Shown here: piece after piece, positions 1-5,949 of the stretch
How positions within the stretch are numbered: position 1 is the stretch's first letter
Layout of the letters: every line of letters starts with the position of its first letter
Assembly (NCBI GenBank): GCA_903839795.1
Contig: CAIMDR010000458.1
Span: 1-6,398, forward strand
Direction: 5' to 3'
Length of the DNA: 6,398 nucleotides
DNA from: an uncultured Methylococcaceae bacterium
Lineage (GTDB): Bacteria > Pseudomonadota > Gammaproteobacteria > Methylococcales > Methylomonadaceae
Notes under the pieces: generated by a model
The model's input: only the letters and a program-made list of their open reading frames with translations
Told to the model about the DNA's origin: nothing
Databases searched by the model: none
Made by a program: the position numbers and the translations under genes

Positions 1-7
1 AAGCCTT

Positions 8-340
8 ATGAAACTATTGCTTGATGAAAACTTGTCACGACGAATTGTGCCATTCATCCAAGACAGCTATCACGGTTCAACCCAGGTAACTTTGATCGAT
101 CTGGAACATGTCAATGATCGTGTGATTCGTCAATATGCCATTGAAAATGACTACGTGATCATCACCCAAGATGCTGATTTTTACGAAATGGGCCTGATTC
201 ATGGACAACCACCCAAGATAGTTTGGCTCAAGTTGGGTAATCATTCGAAAGCGACGACTATTAAAACCTTGCTCGATAATAAGCAAGCCATTGAACAAGT
301 GTTACTTATAGATAATAAAGCGTGTATTGAGATTGTATAA
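8..340 (+). CDS. DUF5615-type PIN-like protein (putative toxin component)
   Basis: This 110-residue protein looks like the DUF5615 (Mut7-C/PIN-like) family. It starts with the typical LLLDEN motif (D6, E7) and carries IITQDADF with acidic residues D55 and D57, the places where PIN-like nucleases hold their metal ions; D37 in VNDRVI is a further candidate. The length is normal for the family and the frame is intact. Members are usually encoded just downstream of a small DUF433 antitoxin-like gene, which would lie outside the window; only seven bases precede the ATG, so neither the partner nor a ribosome binding site can be seen. RNase activity is inferred from the fold family, and many members are untested. 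It is separated from nifB by about 290 bp and is unlikely to be part of the nif operon. Family assignment is fairly sure, biological role uncertain. Confidence 0.8.
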   Translation: MKLLLDENLSRRIVPFIQDSYHGSTQVTLIDLEHVNDRVIRQYAIENDYVIITQDADFYEMGLIHGQPPKIVWLKLGNHSKATTIKTLLDNKQAIEQVLLIDNKACIEIV

Positions 341-454
341 TTGTAGCTGGGTAAACCTCTGTTTGTTGCCCACACTTCTCCGCTACCAATCAAACAGGCT
401 TATCCCGCTCTACTTTACCTCGCAACAAAAAATCACGCCATCACCCTTATGAAC

Positions 455-473
455 AGCACAAAGCCATTGTGCT
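455..473. repeat. Perfect 7-bp inverted repeat overlapping the first NifA site
   Basis: AGCACAA and TTGTGCT form a perfect inverted repeat with a 5-bp spacer. Its right arm shares bases 468-473 with the upstream NifA-type site. It could be an operator for another regulator or a weak stem-loop after the DUF5615 gene. No T-run follows it, so a simple rho-independent terminator is unlikely. Function is inference. Confidence 0.4.
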
Positions 474-483
474 ATTAATTACA
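468..483 (+). promoter_or_regulatory. NifA upstream activator sequence 1
   Basis: The site reads TGT, ten bases, ACA, with the T at the fifth spacer position that the NifA consensus TGT-N4-T-N5-ACA calls for. Its centre lies about 128 bp before the predicted transcription start of nifB, a normal distance for a sigma-54 enhancer site. The partner site 33 bp downstream supports it. Confidence 0.8.
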
Positions 484-500
484 AAGTCTAAAAAAATGAC

Positions 501-516
501 TGTTGCATTTACGACA
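501..516 (+). promoter_or_regulatory. NifA upstream activator sequence 2
   Basis: This is a second full match to TGT-N4-T-N5-ACA. It lies 33 bp from the first site, close to three helical turns, so two NifA dimers could bind the same face of the DNA. Its centre is about 95 bp before the predicted nifB transcription start. Confidence 0.8.
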
Positions 517-548
517 ATCACCCCTTAAAAAAAAATAATAACTATAAA

Positions 549-561
549 AATCAATAGTATA
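549..561 (+). promoter_or_regulatory. Probable IHF binding site
   Basis: AATCAATAGTATA matches the IHF consensus WATCAANNNNTTR at all but one fixed position (A instead of T at position 11). It sits in AT-rich DNA between the activator sites and the sigma-54 promoter, where IHF usually bends DNA to bring NifA to the polymerase. AT-rich DNA gives chance matches, so confidence is moderate. Confidence 0.5.
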
Positions 562-576
562 AAATAAATGCTGACA

Positions 577-593
577 TTGGCACGGCCTGTGCT
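577..593 (+). promoter_or_regulatory. Sigma-54 (RpoN) -24/-12 promoter of nifB
   Basis: TTGGCACGGCCTGTGCT fits the consensus YTGGCACGRNNNTTGCW with a single mismatch (G for the first T of TTGC). The invariant GG (579-580) and GC (591-592) are separated by exactly 10 bp. Transcription should begin near position 604, giving a leader of about 26 bases before the nifB start codon. With the NifA sites upstream this predicts expression under nitrogen limitation and low oxygen. Confidence 0.9.
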
Positions 594-629
594 TTTACTT
601 ATTGTAAACACACTTACGAGGTAAAACCC

Positions 630-2138
630 ATGCAATTGCCAGTATTAAATGACACCCCTTCCCACGCAGAGCATGGCGCCAAAGGCGGCTGTGCAGCCAG
701 TTCTTGTGGTACGACAGAAAACCAAATGGATACCCTGCCTGATTCTATCCGGGAAAAGGTACAGAATCATCCGTGTTATTCAGAAGACGCGCATCATTAT
801 TTTGCCCGCATGCACGTCGCCGTTGCGCCCGCCTGTAATATCCAATGCCATTACTGTAACCGCAAATATGATTGCGCCAATGAGTCACGTCCCGGCGTAG
901 TTTCAGAATTGTTAACGCCCGATCAAGCGGTTAAAAAGACCATGGCAGTCGCGGCTAATATTCCGCAAATGACAGTATTGGGTATTGCCGGCCCCGGTGA
1001 CCCGCTGGCAAATCCAGAACGTACTTTTGAAACTTTCAGGCGGTTAAGTCAAGAAGCGCCGGATATTAAATTGTGCGTATCAACTAACGGCCTGGCTCTG
1101 CCAGATGCAGTTGAAGAGTTATCCAAGCACAATATCGATCACGTCACTATCACCATTAATTGTGTTGATCCTGAAGTTGGCGCGAAAATTTATCCGTGGA
1201 TATTCTGGAAAAACAAACGCATTAAAGGCATAAAAGGCGCAAAAATCCTTATTGAACAACAGCAAAAAGGCCTTGAAATGCTAATTGCCAAAGGTATTTT
1301 GGTAAAGGTCAATTCAGTGATGATTCCCGGTGTCAATGATCAGCATTTGGCAGAAGTCAGTAAAGTGGTTAAATCCAAAGGTGCTTTTTTGCATAACGTG
1401 ATGCCATTGATTGCTGAAGCTGAACACGGCACTTTTTATGGCGTGATGGGGCAACGCGGCCCTACCCCCGATGAACTGCAAGACCTTCAAGACAGCTGTT
1501 CCGGCGATATGAACATGATGCGCCATTGTCGCCAATGCCGCGCCGATGCGGTAGGCATGTTGGGCGAAGATCGTGGAGATGAATTTACGCTGGACAAGAT
1601 TGAAGATATGGAAATTGATTATTCGGCGGCAATGGAAAAACGCAAAGTGATTCATCAAGCCATACAGGCAGAAATGGACAGTAAACGTTTGGAAAAAGCT
1701 GAAAAAGCCCGGCAACATAAACAAGAACCCAAGCTGAACACACGTCCGGTATTAATGGCGGTAGCGACCAGTGGTCAGGGTGTGATTAACATGCATTTTG
1801 GTCATGCCAAAGAATTCCTGATTTATGAAGCCTCGCCCGACGGTGTACGTTTTATCAGCCATCGCAAAGCCGATCAGTATTGTGGCGGTGACAGCACTTG
1901 CGGTGACGGTGAAACGACCCTGCAAATAACCATCCGTGCCTTGGCAGGCTGCGAAGCGGTATTGTGCTCCAAAGTCGGTTACGAACCTTGGGAACAACTG
2001 GAAGCAGCGGGCATTGCGCCCAACGGAGAACATGCCATGGAACCCATCGAAGAAGCCGTTCTGGCGGTTTATAAAGAAATGGCGGCAGCAGGCAAGTTGG
2101 ATGTAATTCCTGAAGCCATCAGGGCGAGTGCATCTTAA
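630..2138 (+). CDS. nifB: NifB, FeMo-cofactor biosynthesis radical SAM protein
   Basis: NifB is the radical SAM enzyme that fuses two [4Fe-4S] clusters and inserts a carbide to make NifB-co, the core of the nitrogenase cofactor. The 502-residue protein has the usual two-part bacterial layout. The radical SAM domain (about residues 45-330) shows the CX3CX2C cluster motif at C69, C73 and C76, then the ESRPG segment (85-89), GPGDPL (121-126) and STNG (151-154). Further cysteines at 49, 82, 300 and 303 are candidates for holding the substrate clusters. A charged linker (about 335-370) leads to a NifX/NafY-like cofactor-binding domain (about 375-480). The start is supported by GAGG at 618-621, about 8 bp before the ATG, and by the sigma-54 promoter just upstream. 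It is the first gene of the operon. No key residue appears missing. Confidence 0.98.
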   Translation: MQLPVLNDTPSHAEHGAKGGCAASSCGTTENQMDTLPDSIREKVQNHPCYSEDAHHYFARMHVAVAPACNIQCHYCNRKYDCANESRPGVVSELLTPDQAVKKTMAVAANIPQMTVLGIAGPGDPLANPERTFETFRRLSQEAPDIKLCVSTNGLALPDAVEELSKHNIDHVTITINCVDPEVGAKIYPWIFWKNKRIKGIKGAKILIEQQQKGLEMLIAKGILVKVNSVMIPGVNDQHLAEVSKVVKSKGAFLHNVMPLIAEAEHGTFYGVMGQRGPTPDELQDLQDSCSGDMNMMRHCRQCRADAVGMLGEDRGDEFTLDKIEDMEIDYSAAMEKRKVIHQAIQAEMDSKRLEKAEKARQHKQEPKLNTRPVLMAVATSGQGVINMHFGHAKEFLIYEASPDGVRFISHRKADQYCGGDSTCGDGETTLQITIRALAGCEAVLCSKVGYEPWEQLEAAGIAPNGEHAMEPIEEAVLAVYKEMAAAGKLDVIPEAIRASAS

Positions 2139-2143
2139 GACAT

Positions 2144-2207
2144 TTCACCACGAAGACACGAAGAACAGGAAGGTTTTTCTTCGTGAACTTCGTGTCTTCG
2201 TGGTGAA
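2144..2207. repeat. 20-bp perfect inverted repeat, nifB-fdxN gap
   Basis: Bases 2144-2163 and 2188-2207 are perfect reverse complements around a 24-base centre, built on the motif CACGAAGACACGAAG. A second, shorter pairing (2157-2165 with 2177-2185) is possible, so the RNA could adopt alternative hairpins. It resembles dispersed intergenic palindromes that recur in many bacterial genomes. It lies six bases after the nifB stop codon and could protect the nifB mRNA end or cause partial termination. No T-run follows. Confidence 0.85.
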
Positions 2208-2219
2208 TTAATCTTTAAG

Positions 2220-2243
2220 GGTTGGGTTAACGATAACCCAACC
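2220..2243. repeat. 10-bp inverted repeat (GGTTGGGTTA family)
   Basis: GGTTGGGTTA and TAACCCAACC form a perfect 10-bp stem around a 4-base loop (ACGA). It looks like a REP-type dispersed palindrome, and is distinct in sequence from the element 12 bp upstream. It ends 23 bp before the fdxN ribosome binding site. Confidence 0.75.
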
Positions 2244-2277
2244 TACTATTCTAGCGTAAAGAGTTCAGGAGTCTGTT

Positions 2278-2556
2278 ATGGCAGTAAAAATTATTGAGTC
2301 TTGCGTTAATTGTTTTGCCTGTGAACCGGTTTGTCCCAGCAATGCTATCTATGAGGCCAAACCGCATTTTTTGGTGGATGCCAAAAAATGCACAGAATGT
2401 GAAGGTGATTTTCCGGTCTTTCAATGTGCCAGTATTTGCCCGATAGAAGGCGCAATTCTGGATTCGTTTGGGCTCGCGATTAACCCACCCGGCTCTTTAA
2501 CGGGCATTCCGCCGGAAAAAATGGCTGAAGCCATGGCTGAATTACAGTCCCACTAA
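2278..2556 (+). CDS. fdxN: FdxN-type 2[4Fe-4S] ferredoxin, nifB-associated
   Basis: This small electron carrier of 92 residues should bind two [4Fe-4S] clusters. The first motif is CX2CX2CX3CP at C9, C12, C15 and C19. The second is CX2CX8CX3CP at C38, C41, C50 and C54, with the widened middle gap typical of nif-linked and related 'Alvin-type' ferredoxins. In A. vinelandii fdxN follows nifB directly, and the protein is thought to supply electrons for NifB-dependent cofactor assembly; the same role is inferred here. AGGAG at 2267-2271 lies six bases before the ATG. The gene is 139 bp after nifB, with two palindromic repeats in between, and only 15 bp before nifO. The family is certain; the electron partner is inferred. 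Confidence 0.93.
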   Translation: MAVKIIESCVNCFACEPVCPSNAIYEAKPHFLVDAKKCTECEGDFPVFQCASICPIEGAILDSFGLAINPPGSLTGIPPEKMAEAMAELQSH

Positions 2557-2571
2557 CCCAGGACATTACTG

Positions 2572-2994
2572 ATGGCTACTGTCACTTTCTACGAAAAACC
2601 AGGTTGCGTAAACAATACCCGGCAAAAGAAACTGTTGGCGGCAGCGGGTCATCAGGTTATTGCCAAAAATTTATTGACTGAAAACTGGCAGGCCGAACGC
2701 CTGCGTGCTTTCTTTGGTGCAATGGCGGTAAGGGATTGGTTTAATTACAGTGCGCCCGCCATCAAACACGGCGAGATTGATCCTGAAATCCAAACAGAGC
2801 AAAAAGCCTTGGCGCTGATGCTGGAAAATCCTTTGTTAATTCGGCGTCCGTTAATGCAAGTCGGCGACTGCTTAATGGCAGGATTTGATCAGCAAGCGGT
2901 TGAGAACTGGATAGGCTTATCGGAATCGGGAGCCGTTACAGATCTGGAAAGTTGCCCCAGAACCCATGAGCAAGCCAGTTGCGGTCATGAGTAA
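2572..2994 (+). CDS. nifO: NifO, ArsC/Spx-like nitrogenase-associated protein
   Basis: The 140-residue protein has the thioredoxin-like fold of the ArsC/Spx family: YEKPGCVNNTRQK near the N-terminus with the single active-site-position cysteine C12, and the RRP motif at 91-93 that holds the cis-proline. Three further cysteines, C100, C128 and C137, lie in the second half, two of them in the C-terminal tail. These features and the position after nifB-fdxN match NifO of A. vinelandii, whose reported effects concern molybdenum and nitrate metabolism; the biochemical activity is not settled. True arsenate reductase activity is unlikely given this context. The ATG has a CAGGA ribosome binding site at 2559-2563. 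Its 3' end overlaps the flavodiiron gene, which suggests coupled translation. Confidence 0.88.
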   Translation: MATVTFYEKPGCVNNTRQKKLLAAAGHQVIAKNLLTENWQAERLRAFFGAMAVRDWFNYSAPAIKHGEIDPEIQTEQKALALMLENPLLIRRPLMQVGDCLMAGFDQQAVENWIGLSESGAVTDLESCPRTHEQASCGHE

Positions 2995-4267
2995 GTTACC
3001 CGTTTTAACGCTGAATGGCTTGCCACAGGCCGTTGCGTTATCGGAACGGGTACATTGGATAGGTGCGCTGGATCCTAATTTACGCAACTTTGACATTATT
3101 TTAAAAACCGCCAATGGCACCACTTACAACGCCTATATCGTTAGAGGCAGTGAAGGTGTCGCGGTGATTGATACGGTAAAAGAAAACTTTGCCGATGATT
3201 TTTTTACCCGCTTGGAATCGGTGGCGCGTTATGACGAAATTAAAGTGATCGTCTTAAATCATTTAGAACCCGACCACACCGGCGCGTTACCTGAGCTGAT
3301 GCGCCGGGCACCACAAGCCCGCGTGTATATTTCCCAGAAAGCACAATCCATGCTTAAGGCTTTGTTAAAGCAGGATGCTTTTGATTTTACGCCGGTTATT
3401 ACAGGTGACACGGTGTCCTTAGGTGACAGAAACCTGGAATTTTTTCACACCCCGTATTTACATTGGCCCGATACACAATGCACCTATTTGGTCGAGGAAA
3501 AAATCTTGTTTTCAGGTGATGTGTTTGGTTGTCATTTTTGTGATGGACGTTTATTCAATGATGTTGTCGGCGACTTTCGCTTTTCGTTTGAATATTACTA
3601 TGCCCACATTATGCGGCCTTTTAAAGACTACGTTAATCGGGCGCTGGTGTTGCTTGAGCCGCTACCGTTGACTGCTATCTTGCCTGCCCATGGCCCGTTA
3701 TTGCGTGACCAACCGAAACGCTATGTGCAGCGCTATCACGAATTATCGCGGTCTGCCATGCAAAGCGAAATCAGCGCAGGCGAAAAAACCCTGCTGATTT
3801 TTTATATCAGTTCTTATGGCAACACCCGACGCATGGCCGAAGCGATTTATGAAGGCGCGATGCTTGTTGAACATGTCCGAGTCTCTTTATATGACCTGGA
3901 AGGCAGTGAAATAGCCCCGTTTGTCGATTTAATAGAAGGTGCTGACGGCATCCTGTTTGGTACACCCACCATCAACGGCGATGCGGTTAAACCGGTGTGG
4001 GATTTATTATCTTCTTTAGCGGTTATCAACCTAAAGTCAAAACTGGGAGGCGTTTTTGGCTCGTATGGCTGGACTGGCGAAGGGGTAAAAATGGTTGAGG
4101 ATCGCTTGCGCGGACTCAAGTTGCGTGTGCCCATTCCGGGAATACGCATCAAGTTAATTCCGACAGAGGAAGAAATTCAGACCTGTCGAGAATTCGGGCA
4201 CGAAATGGCTCTGGATCTAATGGGTTTAAGGCAAGCTAAAGTAATAGATATCGCTGATCTTGCTTAA
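2966..4267 (+). CDS. FprA-type flavodiiron protein (O2 or NO reductase)
   Basis: Flavodiiron proteins are soluble enzymes that reduce O2 to water, or NO to N2O, at a diiron site next to FMN. This 433-residue protein has a metallo-beta-lactamase-like domain (about 35-260) with the full diiron ligand set: H99, E101, D103 and H104 in NHLEPDH, H166, D185 in SGDVFGCH, and H242 in PAHGP. A flavodoxin domain follows (about 274-415) with the FMN-phosphate loop SSYGNT (282-287), and GSYGWTGEG (365-373). There is no rubredoxin or flavin reductase domain at the C-terminus, so electrons must come from a separate carrier; the ferredoxin genes next door are candidates. The start overlaps nifO by 29 bp; a second in-frame ATG at 2987 would shorten the protein by seven residues. 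Neither has a clear ribosome binding site. Role in protecting nitrogenase is inferred from the nif operon context. Confidence 0.93.
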   Translation: MSKPVAVMSKLPVLTLNGLPQAVALSERVHWIGALDPNLRNFDIILKTANGTTYNAYIVRGSEGVAVIDTVKENFADDFFTRLESVARYDEIKVIVLNHLEPDHTGALPELMRRAPQARVYISQKAQSMLKALLKQDAFDFTPVITGDTVSLGDRNLEFFHTPYLHWPDTQCTYLVEEKILFSGDVFGCHFCDGRLFNDVVGDFRFSFEYYYAHIMRPFKDYVNRALVLLEPLPLTAILPAHGPLLRDQPKRYVQRYHELSRSAMQSEISAGEKTLLIFYISSYGNTRRMAEAIYEGAMLVEHVRVSLYDLEGSEIAPFVDLIEGADGILFGTPTINGDAVKPVWDLLSSLAVINLKSKLGGVFGSYGWTGEGVKMVEDRLRGLKLRVPIPGIRIKLIPTEEEIQTCREFGHEMALDLMGLRQAKVIDIADLA

Positions 4268-4277
4268 CAATTTTTAA

Positions 4278-4592
<315 letters not shown>

Positions 4593-4597
4593 ATCAG

Positions 4598-4703
4598 TTA
4601 TTCACTTGCCTCTTTAGAAAAGGGGGATTGATGAGGAAGGGTTGATTTAAAAAAATCTCCCCTACCCCCTCTTTTTAAACGAGGGGAACTATGCGAGTAA
4701 GTA
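4598..4703. repeat. Palindromic repeat element, copy A
   Basis: This roughly 100-bp element begins TTATTCACTT and holds two hairpins: 4609-4615 with 4619-4625, and 4666-4671 with 4681-4686. Its central part pairs imperfectly. The same design recurs immediately downstream (copy B) in the same orientation, with shared blocks such as AAATCTCCCCTA and TTCACTT about 100 bp apart. The terminal inverted repeats and lack of coding capacity make it MITE-like or a large BIME-like element. No ORF worth calling lies inside. Confidence 0.75.
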
Positions 4704-4795
4704 TTCACTTCCCCCTTTGAAAAAGGGGGATTGAGGGGGATTTATCTAATAAAATCTCCCCTAACCCCTCTTTGTTAAAGAGGCGGACTGAATAA
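4704..4795. repeat. Palindromic repeat element, copy B
   Basis: Copy B is the tandem neighbour of copy A. It has a perfect 8-bp hairpin at 4711-4718 with 4722-4729 and a perfect 7-bp hairpin at 4767-4773 with 4777-4783. Its left end TATTCACTT and its right end ACTGAATAA are related inverted termini. The right half (about 4753-4795) recurs in inverted form after nifQ at about 5783-5826. The element ends 40 bp before the FeSII-like gene. Confidence 0.75.
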
Positions 4796-4834
4796 GTACC
4801 TATGCGACGACACATAATAAATAAGGAGCAAATC

Positions 4835-5185
4835 ATGGCTTTAATTACTTTTTCAAGTCCCGAATACCGGGATAAAACCGTCTATGCCGTAGCAGGCAGT
4901 CATACAGAAACACTACTGAAACTGGCGCGGGAAAACAAAATCCCCATCAGTTATGAATGCCAAGATGGCGAATGTGGCATCTGTTTGGTAAAAGTCAGCA
5001 GCGTTGACCAAAAGCATCAGCGCATGGGCGGCCCTTTAACAGAAAAGGAAAAAGATGTTTTGCGCGTCAGCGGCAAAATTAGCAAAGAAGAAATGGAACA
5101 AATGATTGTCGATGATCTACCTTCACCTTGGCGATTGGCTTGTCAGATGATCGTCAGAGACGAAGATATTCTGGTCGAATATTAA
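4835..5185 (+). CDS. fesII: FeSII (Shethna protein II)-like [2Fe-2S] ferredoxin
   Basis: The 116-residue protein binds a [2Fe-2S] cluster through CX4CX2C at C42, C47 and C50 with C103 in RLACQ. It shares with A. vinelandii FeSII, from memory, the ITFSSP start, KTVYAVAG (K14 lies where FeSII has lysines implicated in complex formation), ECQDGECGICLVKV, an insert with LTEKEKDVL and a helix before DLP, and the RDEDILVEY end. FeSII binds oxidised nitrogenase and shields it from O2 (conformational protection), and the insert between cysteines 3 and 4 separates this family from the preceding FdxD-like ferredoxin. The ATG at 4835 is chosen because AAGGAG (4824-4828 core) lies six bases upstream; an in-frame ATG at 4802 lacks such a site and would add residues not seen in the family. 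It is 2 bp from nifQ. Confidence 0.87.
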   Translation: MALITFSSPEYRDKTVYAVAGSHTETLLKLARENKIPISYECQDGECGICLVKVSSVDQKHQRMGGPLTEKEKDVLRVSGKISKEEMEQMIVDDLPSPWRLACQMIVRDEDILVEY

Positions 5186-5187
5186 TC

Positions 5188-5763
5188 ATGTCCATGGCAC
5201 TCCAACTTCTGAATAACCGGGAACCCGTCTATTCCCGATTATCGCCAGCCCTTATAGAATCGCCTAATAAGGAATGGTTGGCCTGTATGGTCGCCAGTTG
5301 GTGTGCCGGGCAAGGCGTTTTGCCCGACTATCTGGGACTGGAACCGGATCAGTTTAAAGACTTAAAAGCAGCCTATTTTCAGAACCTTATTCTTCCGGAA
5401 CAATCCGTATCGGGCAGTCAACTGGACTTTAGCCGAATGCTGGAAAAAGAAGACCTGGTTAATCTGCTAAGGCAATACAGCAAACCGGATACCCTTGAAA
5501 TGGAGTGGATCATTGCCATGATCGTTGCCGGTTGTCTGGGTAGCGACCACTTATGGCAAGATTTAGGTCTGTGGACGCGCACCCAATTAAGCGAGATGCT
5601 GCACTACAATTTTCCGGAACTGGCTGCAAAAAACACCCAAGATATGAAATGGAAAAAGTTTTTATATAAACAACTATGTGAAGCAGAAGGCTTGTATTTA
5701 TGTCGGGCACCTTCTTGTAATGTGTGTATTGATTACCCCAAATGTTATGGCTCTGAGGAATAA
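5188..5763 (+). CDS. nifQ: NifQ, molybdenum donor for FeMo-cofactor synthesis
   Basis: NifQ carries a Mo-Fe-S cluster and delivers molybdenum to the NifEN/NifH complex, where FeMo-co is completed. The 191-residue protein ends in the family signature CX4CX2CX5C at C172, C177, C180 and C186, preceded by the conserved FPELAAKN (142-149) and MKWKKFLYKQLC (153-164) segments. Length is normal for the family. The gene begins 2 bp after the FeSII-like gene (stop TAA, then TCATG) and has no clear ribosome binding site of its own, so translation is probably coupled. A second ATG at 5194 is an equal alternative start; a longer in-frame start at 5128 lies inside the upstream gene and is unlikely. It is probably the last core nif gene of the operon. 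Confidence 0.95.
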   Translation: MSMALQLLNNREPVYSRLSPALIESPNKEWLACMVASWCAGQGVLPDYLGLEPDQFKDLKAAYFQNLILPEQSVSGSQLDFSRMLEKEDLVNLLRQYSKPDTLEMEWIIAMIVAGCLGSDHLWQDLGLWTRTQLSEMLHYNFPELAAKNTQDMKWKKFLYKQLCEAEGLYLCRAPSCNVCIDYPKCYGSEE

Positions 5764-5782
5764 GGCTTAAGCTTTCACGTAA

Positions 5783-5826
5783 TTATTCAGTTCCCCTCTT
5801 TAACAAAGAGGGGTTAGGGGTGAATT
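5783..5826. repeat. Inverted half-copy of the A/B palindromic element (copy C)
   Basis: This stretch matches the reverse complement of 4753-4795 of copy B, including an identical 26-base core. It contains a perfect 9-bp hairpin, 5793-5801 with 5805-5813, around AAC. The match stops near 5826, so it is a truncated copy. It lies 20 bp after the nifQ stop codon and may influence the mRNA end, though no T-run follows. Confidence 0.7.
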
Positions 5827-5847
5827 TAGACACATTCCCAAGCGCCA
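5825..5847 (+). repeat. 23-bp direct repeat, left copy
   Basis: This 23-base segment, containing CATTCCCAAGC, recurs at 6296-6318 with two mismatches. The two copies flank the 88-codon gene. The core CATTCCCAAGC resembles one arm of the GGTTCCC...GGGAACC palindrome at 5884-5909, so both copies may be fragments of that family and not insertion-site duplications. Confidence 0.6.
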
Positions 5848-5860
5848 ACTTTCAGTGTAG

Positions 5861-5876
5861 CGAAGCCAGAGCTTCG
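5861..5876. repeat. Short inverted repeat CGAAGC/GCTTCG
   Basis: CGAAGC and GCTTCG form a perfect 6-bp stem around CAGA. It sits inside a run of palindromic fragments between nifQ and the 88-codon gene and is probably one more dispersed repeat. Confidence 0.45.
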
Positions 5877-5883
5877 ACCTCCG

Positions 5884-5909
5884 GGTTCCCTATCTGGAGA
5901 TTGGGAACC
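5884..5909. repeat. 26-bp near-perfect palindrome (GGTTCCC/GGGAACC)
   Basis: GGTTCCC, a T-T mismatch, ATCT, the two-base tip GG, then AGAT and GGGAACC make a nearly complete palindrome. It is 40 bp before the start of the 88-codon gene. It could be a dispersed repeat or an operator; the related fragments nearby favour a repeat. Confidence 0.6.
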
Positions 5910-5949
5910 TGCGCAAACCCTCAGAAACCCACTTAAAGAGAACAAAACA

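Noticed and set aside
1314..1724. 136-codon reading frame on the - strand inside nifB
   Set aside because: It lies wholly within the well supported nifB radical SAM region and linker; its sequence resembles no protein family.
2572..2994. Arsenate reductase (ArsC)
   Set aside because: The fold is shared, but the position between fdxN and the nif genes and the C-terminal cysteines fit NifO; no arsenic genes are nearby.
3462..3482. TTGGCCCG motif as an internal sigma-54 promoter
   Set aside because: The GG and the next fitting GC are 13 bp apart instead of 10, and the site lies within the flavodiiron coding sequence.
2966..4267. Metallo-beta-lactamase or glyoxalase II type hydrolase
   Set aside because: The iron ligand pattern HXEXDH...H...D...H and the attached flavodoxin domain with SSYGNT define a flavodiiron protein.
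4598..4795. CRISPR array
   Set aside because: There are only two roughly 100-bp units that are palindromic throughout, with no short constant repeat separated by unique spacers.
4802..5185. Longer version of the FeSII-like protein starting at 4802
   Set aside because: The 11 extra residues are charged and not found in the family as I know it, and the strong AAGGAG site serves the ATG at 4835.
5128..5763. Longer NifQ starting at 5128
   Set aside because: This start lies inside the FeSII-like gene and has no ribosome binding site; the ATG at 5188, 2 bp after the upstream stop codon, fits the family length.
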